Shown one piece after another: positions 23,819 through 36,000 of a stretch of 64,000 bases of DNA. This DNA comes from Aquila chrysaetos chrysaetos (lineage: Eukaryota > Chordata > Aves > Accipitriformes > Accipitridae). The translations under genes and the position numbers were made by a program. The notes beneath the pieces are model-generated. The model saw nothing but the letters and a program-made list of their open reading frames with translations. It made no database searches and was not told where the DNA came from. The stretch's first letter is position 1. Every line of letters starts with the position of its first letter. The stretch lies in the NCBI RefSeq assembly GCF_900496995.4, contig NC_044005.1, forward strand, positions 51,098,517 through 51,162,516. Direction: 5' to 3'.

Positions 23819-24019
23819 ATGTCGTCGCCGTCGTCCGGAGAGCGGTACGAGGAAGAGGAGGAGGAGGAGGAGGAGGACGGCGCCTACGAGAGCCAGGCCA
23901 AGCGGCTGAAGCCCAGCGCCGCTGCCGAGGAAGGCGAGATCGAGTACAGCGGCGCGGAGGAGAGCGAGAGCCGGCGGGACAAGCCGGCCCCGCCGCGCGG
24001 CGGGGGCTTCTCGGGCGGG
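23819..24019 (+). CDS. HNRNPLL: HNRNPLL coding exon 1
   Basis: 201 nt, residues 1-67, from MSSPSSGERY to GGGFSGG. It includes a run of nine glutamates (residues 11-19) encoded by GAG/GAA repeats, the conserved ESQAKRLK basic motif (a likely nuclear localisation signal) and EEGEIEYS. The donor is GGCGGG|gtgagg (GT at 24020-24021). A Kozak context with A at -3 supports the start. Confidence 0.95.
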
Positions 24020-27000
24020 GTGAGGGACGCGGGGGCCGCCGGGGGGGGGGGGCGCCTGCCGTCAGTGTGCCGGCGGGGGGGGGGGCCTGCGAGCCGCCCG
24101 CCCCTTCCCGCGGGGCGAGGCTGGCGACGTCGTTCCCCGTCCCCCCCGCCTTCCGTTTCCCCGGTGGTGGTGGGTGTGGGGGGGGCTCCCCCCGCTGCCC
24201 GTGGGGCGGCGGGAGGCGGGCTCCCCGCGGGGACGGCGGCTCCGGCCCCGCGGCCTTCCCGAGGCCGGGAGCCCGCCGGACCTCTCTCCCGGGCATGGAG
24301 GCGCTTCCGGTGGGGCTGCGCTTCTCCTCACCGGGGAGGGAGGGCGGGAACCGGGCTGGGTCCGGTCCCTCTCGCCTTCTTCACCGCCGCAGGCGTGCGC
24401 GGCTTGCGCGGCTAATTGTCTGCGGCCGTAGTCGCCTGGGGGAAGGGACCGAGCTTGCAGTCTGCTACAGAGGCGTGATTTGGGTTTTGCAGCTCCGAGA
24501 TTGTGTCTCTCTCCCGTGGGCTGGTTGTTGCCTTTTGGGATATTGCCACTGCAAGTTTTGTGCCTGCCCTGTTGCTGAGTGTAACTATAGAAACGTAGAG
24601 CGGGGGAGGAGAGCGAGGCGGAGGATTTCTTTCATCCTTCTGTTTTACCTTTTGTGTCTGGCAGCATACGGCGATAAGGCTGATCGTAAATGATCGCCTT
24701 CTCGCTAAAGTCGTTTGTATTTCTACTTTCTCCCTCCCCCACGAACAATGCTCATAAGCACACTGGTTCGCTAAATTTTTTGCTACGTACCTTTTATTCT
24801 TCATGAATTTGTATCTAAGTATCAGGATAGTCTTTGACCCCTGAATTTGGGCTGGCGATACTTTTGTGTCTGCTGTTTGATTTCTTAGCTAACTAGTTGT
24901 CTGGCTGATTGTAACCATTTTTCTTTTCGATGGCTCTTTCTCTCTGTTTCTCACTTGAAAAAGCCAGATGAAGAAAACATTGATTTAATGGCAGACCTTG
25001 AAGTTCAGAATACCTCTGGTTCATGATTGCTTAAAATGAACTTGCTTAGCACTGGGATAGGGTAATGAGAGACATTTACTGTTACCATCTCTCTGTCAGT
25101 TAAACCTCTTGGTAGAGAGGGTACCTGCTAAATTAGTACAAAAGTCCCCCGATAAGTTTCAACAAAGATGATACACCTCTGGAGAGAACTTTTTTTTTAA
25201 TTCTGTAGTTCTTGTGACAGAGCATCGTCAAGTCGCAGTAAAGGCTTGGCACCGTGCTCTGTCTTAAAGGCCAGTTCTGAATGAAATCCGTATGCTTGCT
25301 TAAGTTATCTTGAAATTTTGTCACATAGGAGAGCTGGACATCATGCAGCGTTTCAGGTAGGAACAAGATACTGCTCTTGCCTTTCCTCTTTTCTGCAGTA
25401 TTTTGGGAAATCAGCTAGTTCTTAATTTTTTCTTTTTTTCCTTCATTCTGGGTTCTGGCTCTGTTCATGTTGACCTTAGTATCTCCATTTATCACAGTTA
25501 ATGTGCAGGACACACTGCCCTGCTCCTTTAGGTAATGAGAGCACAGAGTATGTCTGTAACTTTACATTTTGGATTTCATGGCATGCGCTCAGTCTTGTGA
25601 GTCAAGAAACCGAAAGAAATGTGTGGCAAGTCAAGAGCACGAGGATTTTTAGTCAGCTTGTGTCAGTTGCAGTGTGCCTCAAGCTGGTTCGTGGTCACCG
25701 ACTCTGGTGATTTATTGGCAAAGCTGTATTCACAGTCCACTATTGGAGAGGCAGAAGATGTCTTGATAAGAGAGATCAAACTAATTTCTTAAGAATAAGC
25801 TATAACATCAAGTGGATATGTGAAAAATGAACGACTGAGTGCTTTTGTTAATAATTTTATGTGGGGCTTTTAACAGCATAATGCCAGGATCTATTCATTA
25901 GAGTTAGTTGATGTGAATTTTAGGGTTTTTTTCTCTAATAGATTAAAAAAACGTGCAGGAAACTCATTTATTCTGTGACATCTTACTCGTTTCTCTCCAG
26001 GGAAATGTTCCTAGCTTATAAAAGTTGTATGTGGCTCAGGGCAAAGACATATAAGACTGAAGGTAGGCTGAGAGATGGGAAGAAGTGTTTAAGTGTCCTG
26101 GGCTGCTCAGAAGAGAGCAGTAAAAGAATAAGTGAAGATGAAGAAGGAGGAGCTATAGGGAATGGGGAATTAGAAGGAGAAATGGGGAGAATGGGTGACT
26201 GGGATAGAAAGAGTGGTAGGAGTCTGGTAGCCTGACTGTTGTTTTATTTCCTAACATGCGTCCTAGAATATTGGTGAACTGTACACTCATATGGATTATA
26301 TGCTCTCTTTGTATAAAAACTGTTTTGTGGTAGGACCCTGCTATCAGGTTGGTCGGGTCTTCCTGCTGGGCTATATTTATTATTGTGGCATTTTCCTGTT
26401 CCTCTGGGATTGTTTCATTGGGTTGAATAAGCTTTTCATGCCTCTAAGAGTTTGGGGGTTTTTTTTGGTTGGTTGGGTTTGTTTTGTTTATTTTTTCCAA
26501 TGCGTGCCTAGAAGTCTGTATGTGAGATCCAGATGGGGAAAACCAAGATTTATTTTGCTCTTCTTTTTCCTCTTTTCCATTCATGTGGACACTCCTCATA
26601 GTCCGGAGGTGTATCCTTTTTCTCATGGCTCATCTCAAGGCTGAGGAGCATGGAGAGCCAGGAACAGACCAGAATACTGACCAGGGGAGGGGTAGAAATT
26701 GGTCTTGCAGAAGTATTCTGTGGGGGAGAGTATCATGTGGAAGAATGACTTTTACAGAGGCAATGTTGAGTGGTGGTGAAGCCTTCTTTGCAAAGAAGTC
26801 AGAATCACAGTGTAGCAGAGGGTCAGGACACTTGGAGAATGTGGATTAAGAGCTGTGTTTGAGGGTGTTTGGAGGGCCTTTCAGCTCCATCCCCTCCCCC
26901 TCCCTTAAATTTCAGTTTCATTGATTAACATTGTATTTATACAACCTGTATTTTCTGTAGCATCCACCTGCCTCGCTGTCTCTGACATGCCTATTCTTAA

Positions 27001-30000
27001 GTATTTCTGTGAAATAAGGAGGATCTATTATCCCTGTTCTTACAGTTGGGGAAGTGAGATGCGGTGTCTAAATACACAAACATAACAAGCTACCACAAGG
27101 TAAGATAGGGATGTGAACTTGCATCTTATCAGCTACTCTGCTGTAACTTCCTGCATGCAGTGTTCTTGCTTTGTGGTAAATGGAAAGCAGCTCGCTTCAC
27201 AACTCCGTTGCTTCGTGTCTTTCACAGGCTGTTGCAGGAACAGTCGCTAGATGGCAATGAGTTCGGATCCTGACCTATTTTGCAGTGACTTGTTCATATA
27301 TGTATTTCTTAAATGAAGTACATCCTAGAAATCGGTTATGGAGTAAGTGTAAATCATCTTCCCTCCTTTGTCGTCCTCCTTCAAAAAAAACAAAACCCAA
27401 AACATTACCTTCACACTAGTTCTTCTTCCAACACCTCGTGTTGAATCTCCTGATGATGCTCTGTGTCGTGTGGGGTTTTGTTTTGGGGTGGTGTTTGTTT
27501 GTGTGTTTTTTTTTTTAAAGGGAGATTCAGATTGTGCTGAGCAGAGAGGAAAATAAACTAGAATAGAGTATTTCAGTTGGAAGGGACCTACAACAATCAT
27601 CTAGTCCAACTGCCTGACCACTTCAGGGCAGATTCAGAATTAGCAGAAGGGGCCAGAGTGCAGGTATTCCATTCAGTAGCAGTTGTATTCATTGAAAGGA
27701 CACAGCGGTAGAGAGTGCTAGGAGGAGGTAAACAAGAGAAACGATACCCCAAACTCCTCATCCAAAACAAAACTGAATTGCCAGGTAGCCTTCCAGAATA
27801 TGGGGTGTGATTAACCTTAGCCCCCTCCTCCTGCCTAGTCTCACCCCCCACCAGCCCCCAAAACCAACCAACTAACAACAACAAAAAAATCCAGGATATA
27901 CAAAACTGGTATATTTCTTCTACTGCCATGGAACCTTAACTTTGTCTTGTTTGCTTGGTTTTTCTGAGACACAGTCTTCACTGTGTACTGGAAAAACTGT
28001 TGTCACTGCAAAGCTACAGGAATTCCAGGTGGCATGGAGAGAGGTGTCTCCTGTACCTCTGTAGGGAAGAGACAGAACGGCTCACTCAACTCATGCAGGT
28101 GTGATCAGCAGGGGTGATGTATGACAGGGCAAACAGCTTTAATGCCATCATCATGTAGTACAACCAGCAGCTGAAGAGTGTGCATGAAATGCTGCGTATC
28201 GGCTTATGAAAGTCTTTCCTCATCAGACCATCCTCGGTGGGCAGAGCTGAGATTATTGGGGAATGTGTTGTGTACCTTCACCTTGCCTTTATAATGTGGT
28301 AATTTTAGCTACCCTTGATGTCCTGCAAGGCAGTTGCGTGCAGATCAGTCCATAGTTAGGCATTAATGAAGTTTTGGGTGCTTACATACCTAATAGCAAT
28401 CTTGTGGGGCTTTCCCCCCAAGTCCTGTCATATTTATAAAAGCAATTTCAGAGCATTTAAGAGGGATGCAGTGAGAGGAAAAAGTTGAGAATGAATAAGA
28501 TAATCTGAATGGTGAGAAATAAAATAACAGTATGTTTAGGTACCTGGGAGAGAGAGAGTATGAAGGAGAAGTGCCATCCTTTTGCAGTAAGGAGAAAAAG
28601 ATGGAGGAGGGTAAGCAGAGAAACGGTAAAGGAGCAGATGGTCCAAAAAAGGTAGTACAAACTAATAAAAACTAAGGTGAATATACTGACTGGAAAGTGT
28701 CTGGAGAAAGGATGAAGGACACGTTTATGTGCAAATGGTGGAAAATTCTCTGATCTGGAACTGGTGAGCAAGAGAGACATCATCCTAGAGCCCGTGACGA
28801 CTTTCTTCCTTTTTGGAATGGCAATTCGTAATTTCTTAGTAAGAAACCAGTGATGTATTTAAAATGTTGTCTAGAACTATGTAGGTCACCAAAGAATGGA
28901 TGTTAAAATGCTACAGCCATTCTTTGAAGCTGCTTCTGTTGCAGTCTTACGTAAAGTAACTTGTTTGTGCTTCATCCGCTTGGTTATGTCAGCACTTCCC
29001 TTTGTGCCTCGGCTCTCTACAGAAGCTTGGTTTCAATGTTAAGCATTTTTATGTTCCTATGAGGGAAACCCTTTCTGTCCTTGTTACTAGTCTTGAGCAC
29101 TTAGAAGGGAAGTCTCTTTCAATCATCTTTAATAATTGCATTTTCTGTCTAGCTAATGATTCTTCAAGAAATTGTTACTGAGCTTTCAAAAACCCTTAAG
29201 CCATATATATTAATGGATACAGCAGTAACGTTAGCCAATCTGTTCTCCTGGCTTTGGTGGTGTCCAAGTGTTGTGTTGGAGTTTTGCATGGGCCTTTGCG
29301 CCATCCTGGGAGTTGGAATTACTGAAAGATTCCTTTGTAAGTGGAGAAATGCTGTTAGTGGTTAATCTGTATGTGAGCAGATGCTTTGATGTAACCTTTG
29401 TCTGTGTGCCATCTGTAGCACATGTAGTTTCAAGGTACAGTGACTGTGAGATCTTGGTCAAAATCCTATATTTTTCAGCTCTGGGAAGAAATTATGGCAG
29501 CAGTTGGATGAGTTGTATATGTTCTGATCTTAGCTGTGGAGATGCTTTACACTTAAAGACATGTTTGATTTTTCATGTGGTATAGTGCTTTCATTTCTCC
29601 TTTTGGAGGAAATCAAGGATTGTTCTAGATTTGTGTGATACTGCAGCTTGGTAGCTGCAAAACTTGTTTGATGATAATATGTATGTCTGCCCTTCGTGAA
29701 GACTTTTTTGCACTCAAACATATGCCTGTGGCACACGTTTGTGTCTTTCACCAATATGCTCTATGAATGTTAGGTTGTGGCTTCCTGGCTCAGGACTGAC
29801 TTACGCTTGGTTTTTGTGCTGCTGCTTACTGCTGCTCATTAGAAACTGTTTTGACTAAAGCAGAGGCCCTCTGATTTGGCTATTTATAACCTCAATGGTT
29901 TTATCTGTATAAATTAGTTTCTGAAATGCTATGTAGATAAGTCCTTAATTTCATGGCAAGTGACTGAGATTTCACTTTTTTGTGGGGGTTTTGTGGTTGG

Positions 30001-33000
30001 TTGGTGTTTTTTTGTTGTTTTTTTGTTGTTTTTTTTTTTCTATGCTTCTTGAGCATCTGCACAAGTTACTACAGTAGCAGCAGTGTTACAACTTTGGATT
30101 CTTGCTAAATCTCCTACTATACAACACCCTAGTAAAGGATGCTTTCTGTGTGGTGTTACGGGAGAAGGAAATTTGGCTTGGAAAGCAGAGTGTTGCTTTA
30201 ACTACAAAAGAAAGCAGAATTTGTATTTGTTGATGGTTCTGAGAATAATTCCAGCTGCAGAAGTGCAGACACCTGTATATGTGTGTATAACTCGTGTATA
30301 ATGGATTTGAAGATGCAAGTATAAAAGTCTTAATTTTTGAGAGCGTTTGTACAATTAGAAAGATTTATATCTTCAGTAGGCAAGCTTAAATTGACTGCTA
30401 ATAAATAAAAATACAAAGGGATATGCATGACAAAGAAACATGAACTGAAACTATAACAGAAGATTGATGTGGGAAGGGGAGGGAGAGAGAAATACCGTTC
30501 TGTTATGATCCACTCTCTGAAAAGCTTGACTTGATGTATGGGGGTGCTAATTAAGTAAGGTAGCTCTTCGTAATGAATCGTTGCCTCAGTGAGAAAATCA
30601 TTGCTTGTATTTGCCATCTGATTACATAGAAATATTTTTAGGTGAGATTTCTTAAATGCATTAAAGAAAAGAAAACAAAAGAAGAGAAAATGCATACCCC
30701 TAGCATTAACTGGGATCTTCATATAGTAACAAGTATGCAGGGCAATGAATAATTGATTTAATAACTTCTGATTGTTCTGTAGACTGTGAAGTAAAGGTGC
30801 CTGCTATCTTAACACCTTAGAGTAATAGACTTTGCAGGAAAAACTGGTAATTATTGTAGTTTTCTTTTGAAGGTCTCCTTAGGTGCGTCTTTCAGCTTTG
30901 AAAAGTGTGTGTGTGTATAGAGAACATATAAGCCGAAAATAAAAACTTCTGTGTAGTTCTGTTCCTTCTGCAATTGCCTAAGTGTTTGCAGTTCAAAGTA
31001 TTAACCTTTTATGACTACTTTGATCACAACTACTGCTGTAGGCCTCAGCTGATTAATTCAGGATATATGGTATCTTATGCAAATATCACTAGTGGTGTTT
31101 TCCCACAATTGTCACAGCTCTCATTCAAAGAAATGTCTTCCCACTTAAAACTCTTTCATACTGCAAATGAAGAAAATGTAAGCTAAGCGTAAAAAATTAC
31201 ACAGCAGTTTGTTCTGACGTCTGACAAAGTCTGAAGTGCTGGCTTTTGGTTCAAACAGAATGGTCAAATCCTTGATTTAAAGAAAAAATACATAATTGTT
31301 TTGGGAGAGCTGTGTATGGAACACAGGAATTAAACACGCAAGACTCAATTTGTAGTTATCTTGTAGTTATCTGGAATGTGTTTTTTCCTTGAATCTGTAG
31401 TTCAAACAGATGGGAAAGAGAGGAATGTCTGTAGCAGTAGTAGCAATCATTGTGGTTGATCACTGGAGCTGAATGCTCCGTTGTGCTACAAATGAGAATC
31501 TCTCTAGTTTCAGAAGATGCTATACTACTTCTTATGGAAAAAAGTGAAAAATCAACAAGACTTGATCTGTTAGATAAACTCATTGATGTAGTTGCTAAAT
31601 TTGAATACATCAACTTTACACTGCTGTAACATGTATGAAATTTGGGTGCTGGTAATTGCAGTATATTTTAGTGTGCCCTTTATTATCTCTAATCTTTCTT
31701 TGATTATCTCTCATTATTGGCTTCCATAATTTCATTCTTTTTTTTTTTTACCCCCGTGTCTTACAATATATAAGGTAAATTTCAGCCTTACTTCAGGCTT
31801 TGCATGGAAAGATGAGCTGGTTCCAACTCAAATTCTTCAGTCACACAGAACTGAGACTGTCTGAAGTCATAGCAGTAGCTCTGAAAAGTGTTCACAGTGG
31901 GAATTCTGTGTGCTAATGTACAACAGCTGAATCTGTTAATGGTAGTCAACCTTAGGGTGAAAAGAGAGAGCATTCCCATATGTACAGAAATTGTGAGTTT
32001 TTAAAAACATGTATGAAGAGTGTTCAGAATTAGAAGGGAGGTTGGGTTTATTTCAAGTATAGTATGGAGCTGGCGTTTTCCTGCATTGTGGGGCACAGGT
32101 CTGCATACATTAGAAAAATACTAAGTTTTCATTCAGTTTACTGGTGGCCCTTGTTTGTTCTTGCTTTTTTCTCCCCCCAGCCTGTCTCAGACAAATGCTG
32201 GCATAAACAAAAAGGAAGAGTGTCAGAAATATTTTAGCTATTGTGCATGTCCAAGTATTATTTTTTTTTTATGCTTTCAATGAATAGGGTGGAAGACCTC
32301 CTGCAATTCAACCAAGTGTTAAATAGGCATTTTTTATATTAGAAAAATTTTGCCTGTGCAAACTCAATTAATTAAATCTGCAAAGCATTTTATTTTAAGT
32401 AGATTTCAGCAACTGAACTTGGCAACCTGTTTGGAAAGAAAATCTAAATTATTTAAAATATGCTTGGATTGTGCATTTAGATGGCTGCTTCTGGACTCAG
32501 TGTAGTGTCTGCCAAATATTTAATTTTAGTTAATGATAGCAGTATTCCTTGTTCTGTGTTGAATTTTAAAATGTCATTTCGTTGCTAGGATGCTGGGGGA
32601 AGTCATCACAAAGTCTCTGTTTCTCCTGTCGTCCATGTCCGAGGGCTGTGTGAATCAGTTGTGGAAGCAGATCTTGTGGAAGCTCTTGAAAAGTTTGGAA
32701 CCATATGGTATGTCAAGCAGTATAAAGTAATGTCTCTGGACAAGCTGGGAGCATTATTTAAAAGTCTCTTGGACCTCTTTAAATAAGTTATGATAGCCAT
32801 TTGAAATCCAGAACTTAGTAAAGCATAAAGATTTTCTAGCTGTGTGAAGATTCTGTGTTTCTGTATGTGGCAAGTCTGGTCAAGCAGAGTTACACTGTCT
32901 GCATGCCCTAGTGTCTGCTATCAGACTTCAGTGGCACAGCTAGTCCTGGCCTTAATATGAACTATGTAGCTAAACTGAGTTGCAGAACAGCACGAGAGTG

Positions 33001-36000
33001 GTTGTCATGATATGAGTGAATATGCCAAAAACAAGGATAGGCCACAGAGCAGATGATGCTTTTTCCTGTGGTTTTGTATGGGAGCAGTGCTTGTGATATG
33101 GTAGGATCTTCAGAATGAGCTGGTTACTCCGAGAAAGTAAGTTAGTAAGTGATTAACTGTTTGTTGTATTGGTTGAATGTTTTTATACATTAAACCATTA
33201 AACTTTTTGAGGAAAAGAACTGCTTATTACTTATCTTATAGCTGCATTTCTTTGTTTTGTGCAAATGCTTTAGAAATGTGTTGACTGGGTTTGGGAAGCA
33301 TGAGCAGGGAGATCTACCTTCCTTTGATGTCCTTGTTAGGAATTATTTAGAAAAAACACAGATGATAATTATGGGACTTTGGAGTTGTTTTGGGTAAGCA
33401 TATAGGAAAACTTAACTGTAATGTTTCTCTCACCAGCTATGTCATGATGATGCCATTTAAGCGCCAGGCTCTGGTGGAGTTTGAAAACGTAGAAAGTGCA
33501 AAGAAATGTGTAACGTTTGCAGCAGATGAACCTGTATACATTGCTGGACAGCAAGCCTTTTTCAACTACTCAACAAGTAAGAGGATTACTCGGCCAGGGA
33601 ACACTGATGACCCATCTGGTGGAAATAAAGTTCTCCTGTTGTCAATTCAGAATCCTCTCTACCCAATTACAGTGGTATGTTTCTTCTTTTTTTTTTTTTT
33701 TTTAAATAAAATAATAAAAGGCAGGGAGCAGCAATCTCTGTTACATTATTTCCGTTGTGTACTATTTGTTAAAATTGTACACTGTTAATTTGAGTCAGGA
33801 GTTAAATTCACCTACCAAAGCTTTACACCATCTTCACATAAGTAACATGCATGTTCTGGAAAAAACGTTTTTCGAGGTGATTAAGTCTCGTTGTACAGAT
33901 ATTTTGCAATGCATTTGAAGGCTTCAGTGGTCAGGATTTTGAAATGTTTAAGTTGCTACATGCTTCTGAAATATTTCCAAATGTGTTGCCACAACATCAG
34001 GAATGTCATTTAGCTTTTAGGTTCTGAGTGGTGTATGTTTAAATAGCCAAGTAGTTTTTCCAGTAGGAGGGGTTATTGTATTGTAGTCCTTCATTCTTAA
34101 GTATTTCCTTTGTGGAAAGTTGAAACCTTCATCTGTTGATGATAACTCCAGTTTGATGGAATCTTCCTCACTTTTATTTGGGCTGATACATTTTACTTTT
34201 CAGTATTTCAAGTCATACCATATATACAGTTGCATCCTAATTTATTGCCATCTATTTATGGCACATGTGCATGTTTTTTAATGATACAGTTATTTTTTGC
34301 TAGCATTTAAGAATGCATGTTTTCTCATGCATTGAATGCTTATATTTTTCATAAAGATTTTATAGCACACAAATTGCACAGGAATATTTCAGGAAAAATT
34401 TAAAAAGTCTGCTTTAAGCAGACTTGTAATACTGTGATACAAGCATAAGTTACTTGTTCTTAGGGAAATACACAGGATAGTATGGATCAATCAAAGTGGG
34501 TTGTGTGGAACCACATAACTTAATGCAAGTACTAAGTTTTGTTTAATATGCCGTATATTATGTTAGCAAATTGATAGAAGCTTAGCATTCCTGAAATTAC
34601 TTCAAGCAGTCAGTTCCATATCATGCTCTTTGCTTCACTGTATTGTGAATATCGATAGGTTTTTGCCTGTTTCATTAGTGGATGATGAATTTTCTTTCTC
34701 CTGTCAGTTTTCTTTATAGAAAAGCATGGCAAGGTATGAGTTGCTTTTTCATCAGTGTTTAAAAATATACCTGCTTTGAGCTGTGTGAACAAATCCACTA
34801 AGTTAAAGTATTCTTTGCATGTGACTACAATACAAATTTTGGCAACTACGTTTCATTCATGCATTTTAAATTTGGCTTGCATAAGCAGCTGAGTCGAACG
34901 TAGATGCTTGAGGAAACTAGTAGCAGAAGCATCGTTCTGGGCTAGGAATGTTTCATGGAAATTCTGAGGATGAAGCCTCTAGCACAGTAGCTCCTTTTTG
35001 AAAACAAACAAGCAAGAAATACCTGCCTGCCCCCAACCTCTTCCTTCCCACTGCCCCCAACTGTTTGCAGACAGATTTCCAAAATTACTTGCAGGTATCA
35101 GAGCTCGTTGAAGGTAGTGTAGACTAGTAGAGTCATAGCAGCTGGGGAAGAGCAATTGTACCCTAACAGCTAGGAGTGTGATGAGAAAAATAAAAATTTT
35201 GCGCTTGGCCAACGGGTTAAAGAAGCAGTTAAGAATGTCTCAGGCAGTCTGCGTTACTAACCTCCCCCCCCAAACAAACAAAAAAACCCACCAAAAAACC
35301 ACAAAGCCCAACACCACCTCTTCCTCTTCAACACATTTCTCTCCTTAAATTTGAACTACAGTTGGGTGAAATAGATGAAAAATTGCAACCAGTTTTAAGT
35401 GGCAAGTCTAAATAACTGCAATAAACTGTTCCATAGTTCTTAAGAGCTTTTCTTTCAAAACAAGATACAGTTTTTGCATAGCAATTGGTCTGCTCAAGGG
35501 CATCTTGTAGAAAAAGCTAAATTGTTCTGAAATTTTGCTGCAGCTTATTTCCTCCATTGCAATTGTGACCTGCTTCTTTCCTAGCAGAATTTTTTTAGAA
35601 GGGTGTGGTAGTGAAGGGCAAGTTAACTGTCTTTAATTCTTAATTGCTTTCCACCCCTTTGTGATGGAGGATTGGTGTTTTGAAAAAGTTTTGCCTAAGG
35701 TGTCATACAGGTCTTTGAAGTTCTGTCTCCCAGTTTCCTTATCTGTGGGCAGAACTTTGTCAGGCATTTGTCCGTAAGAACAGACAAATTTGTCTTGTTG
35801 AAACTGACTTTCTCAAAGTGACTCCTGCTGCTGCAGTTGTTACTGTCTGTTCAGCTATACCTCTGCTGTTGCCTTTTAGTTCTCACTTACCTTCTAAATC
35901 TTCTGTACATGCATGAGGAAGGTGTGGTATGCCTTGGCAATTGAAATGTTTTAAACTTAACTGTCAACTTCTTCTGAGATTAGGTTGCTACACCTCCTTT

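Larger units (their letters stand above)
23150..24420 (+). promoter_or_regulatory. HNRNPLL: CpG island promoter of HNRNPLL
   Basis: Very GC-rich DNA with dense CpG, in sharp contrast to the A/T-rich flanks. It spans the presumed transcription start, all of coding exon 1 and the first 400 nt of intron 1. A CCAAT box lies at 23638-23642, about 180 nt upstream of the start codon. I see no TATA box. GGGCGG/GGGGCG-type GC boxes are frequent. The transcription start is probably around 23680-23740 but cannot be fixed from sequence. Long ORFs on both strands here are composition artefacts. Confidence 0.85.
24020..32588 (+). other. HNRNPLL intron 1
   Basis: A GT-AG intron of 8569 nt. The first 400 nt are CpG island with long G runs (24041-24052, 24075-24085). 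It holds a CR1 fragment at about 27560-27630 and T/G-rich tracts at 26457-26496 and 29981-30040. No alternative exon recognised. Confidence 0.9.

Noticed and set aside
23221..24693. Long ORFs on both strands in the GC-rich region (23221-23820 and 23478-24296 minus, 24067-24693 plus)
   Set aside because: Their Pro/Arg/Gly/Ala-rich composition is that of CpG-island DNA with few stop codons. They have no family features, and they overlap the genuine HNRNPLL exon 1 or its promoter.
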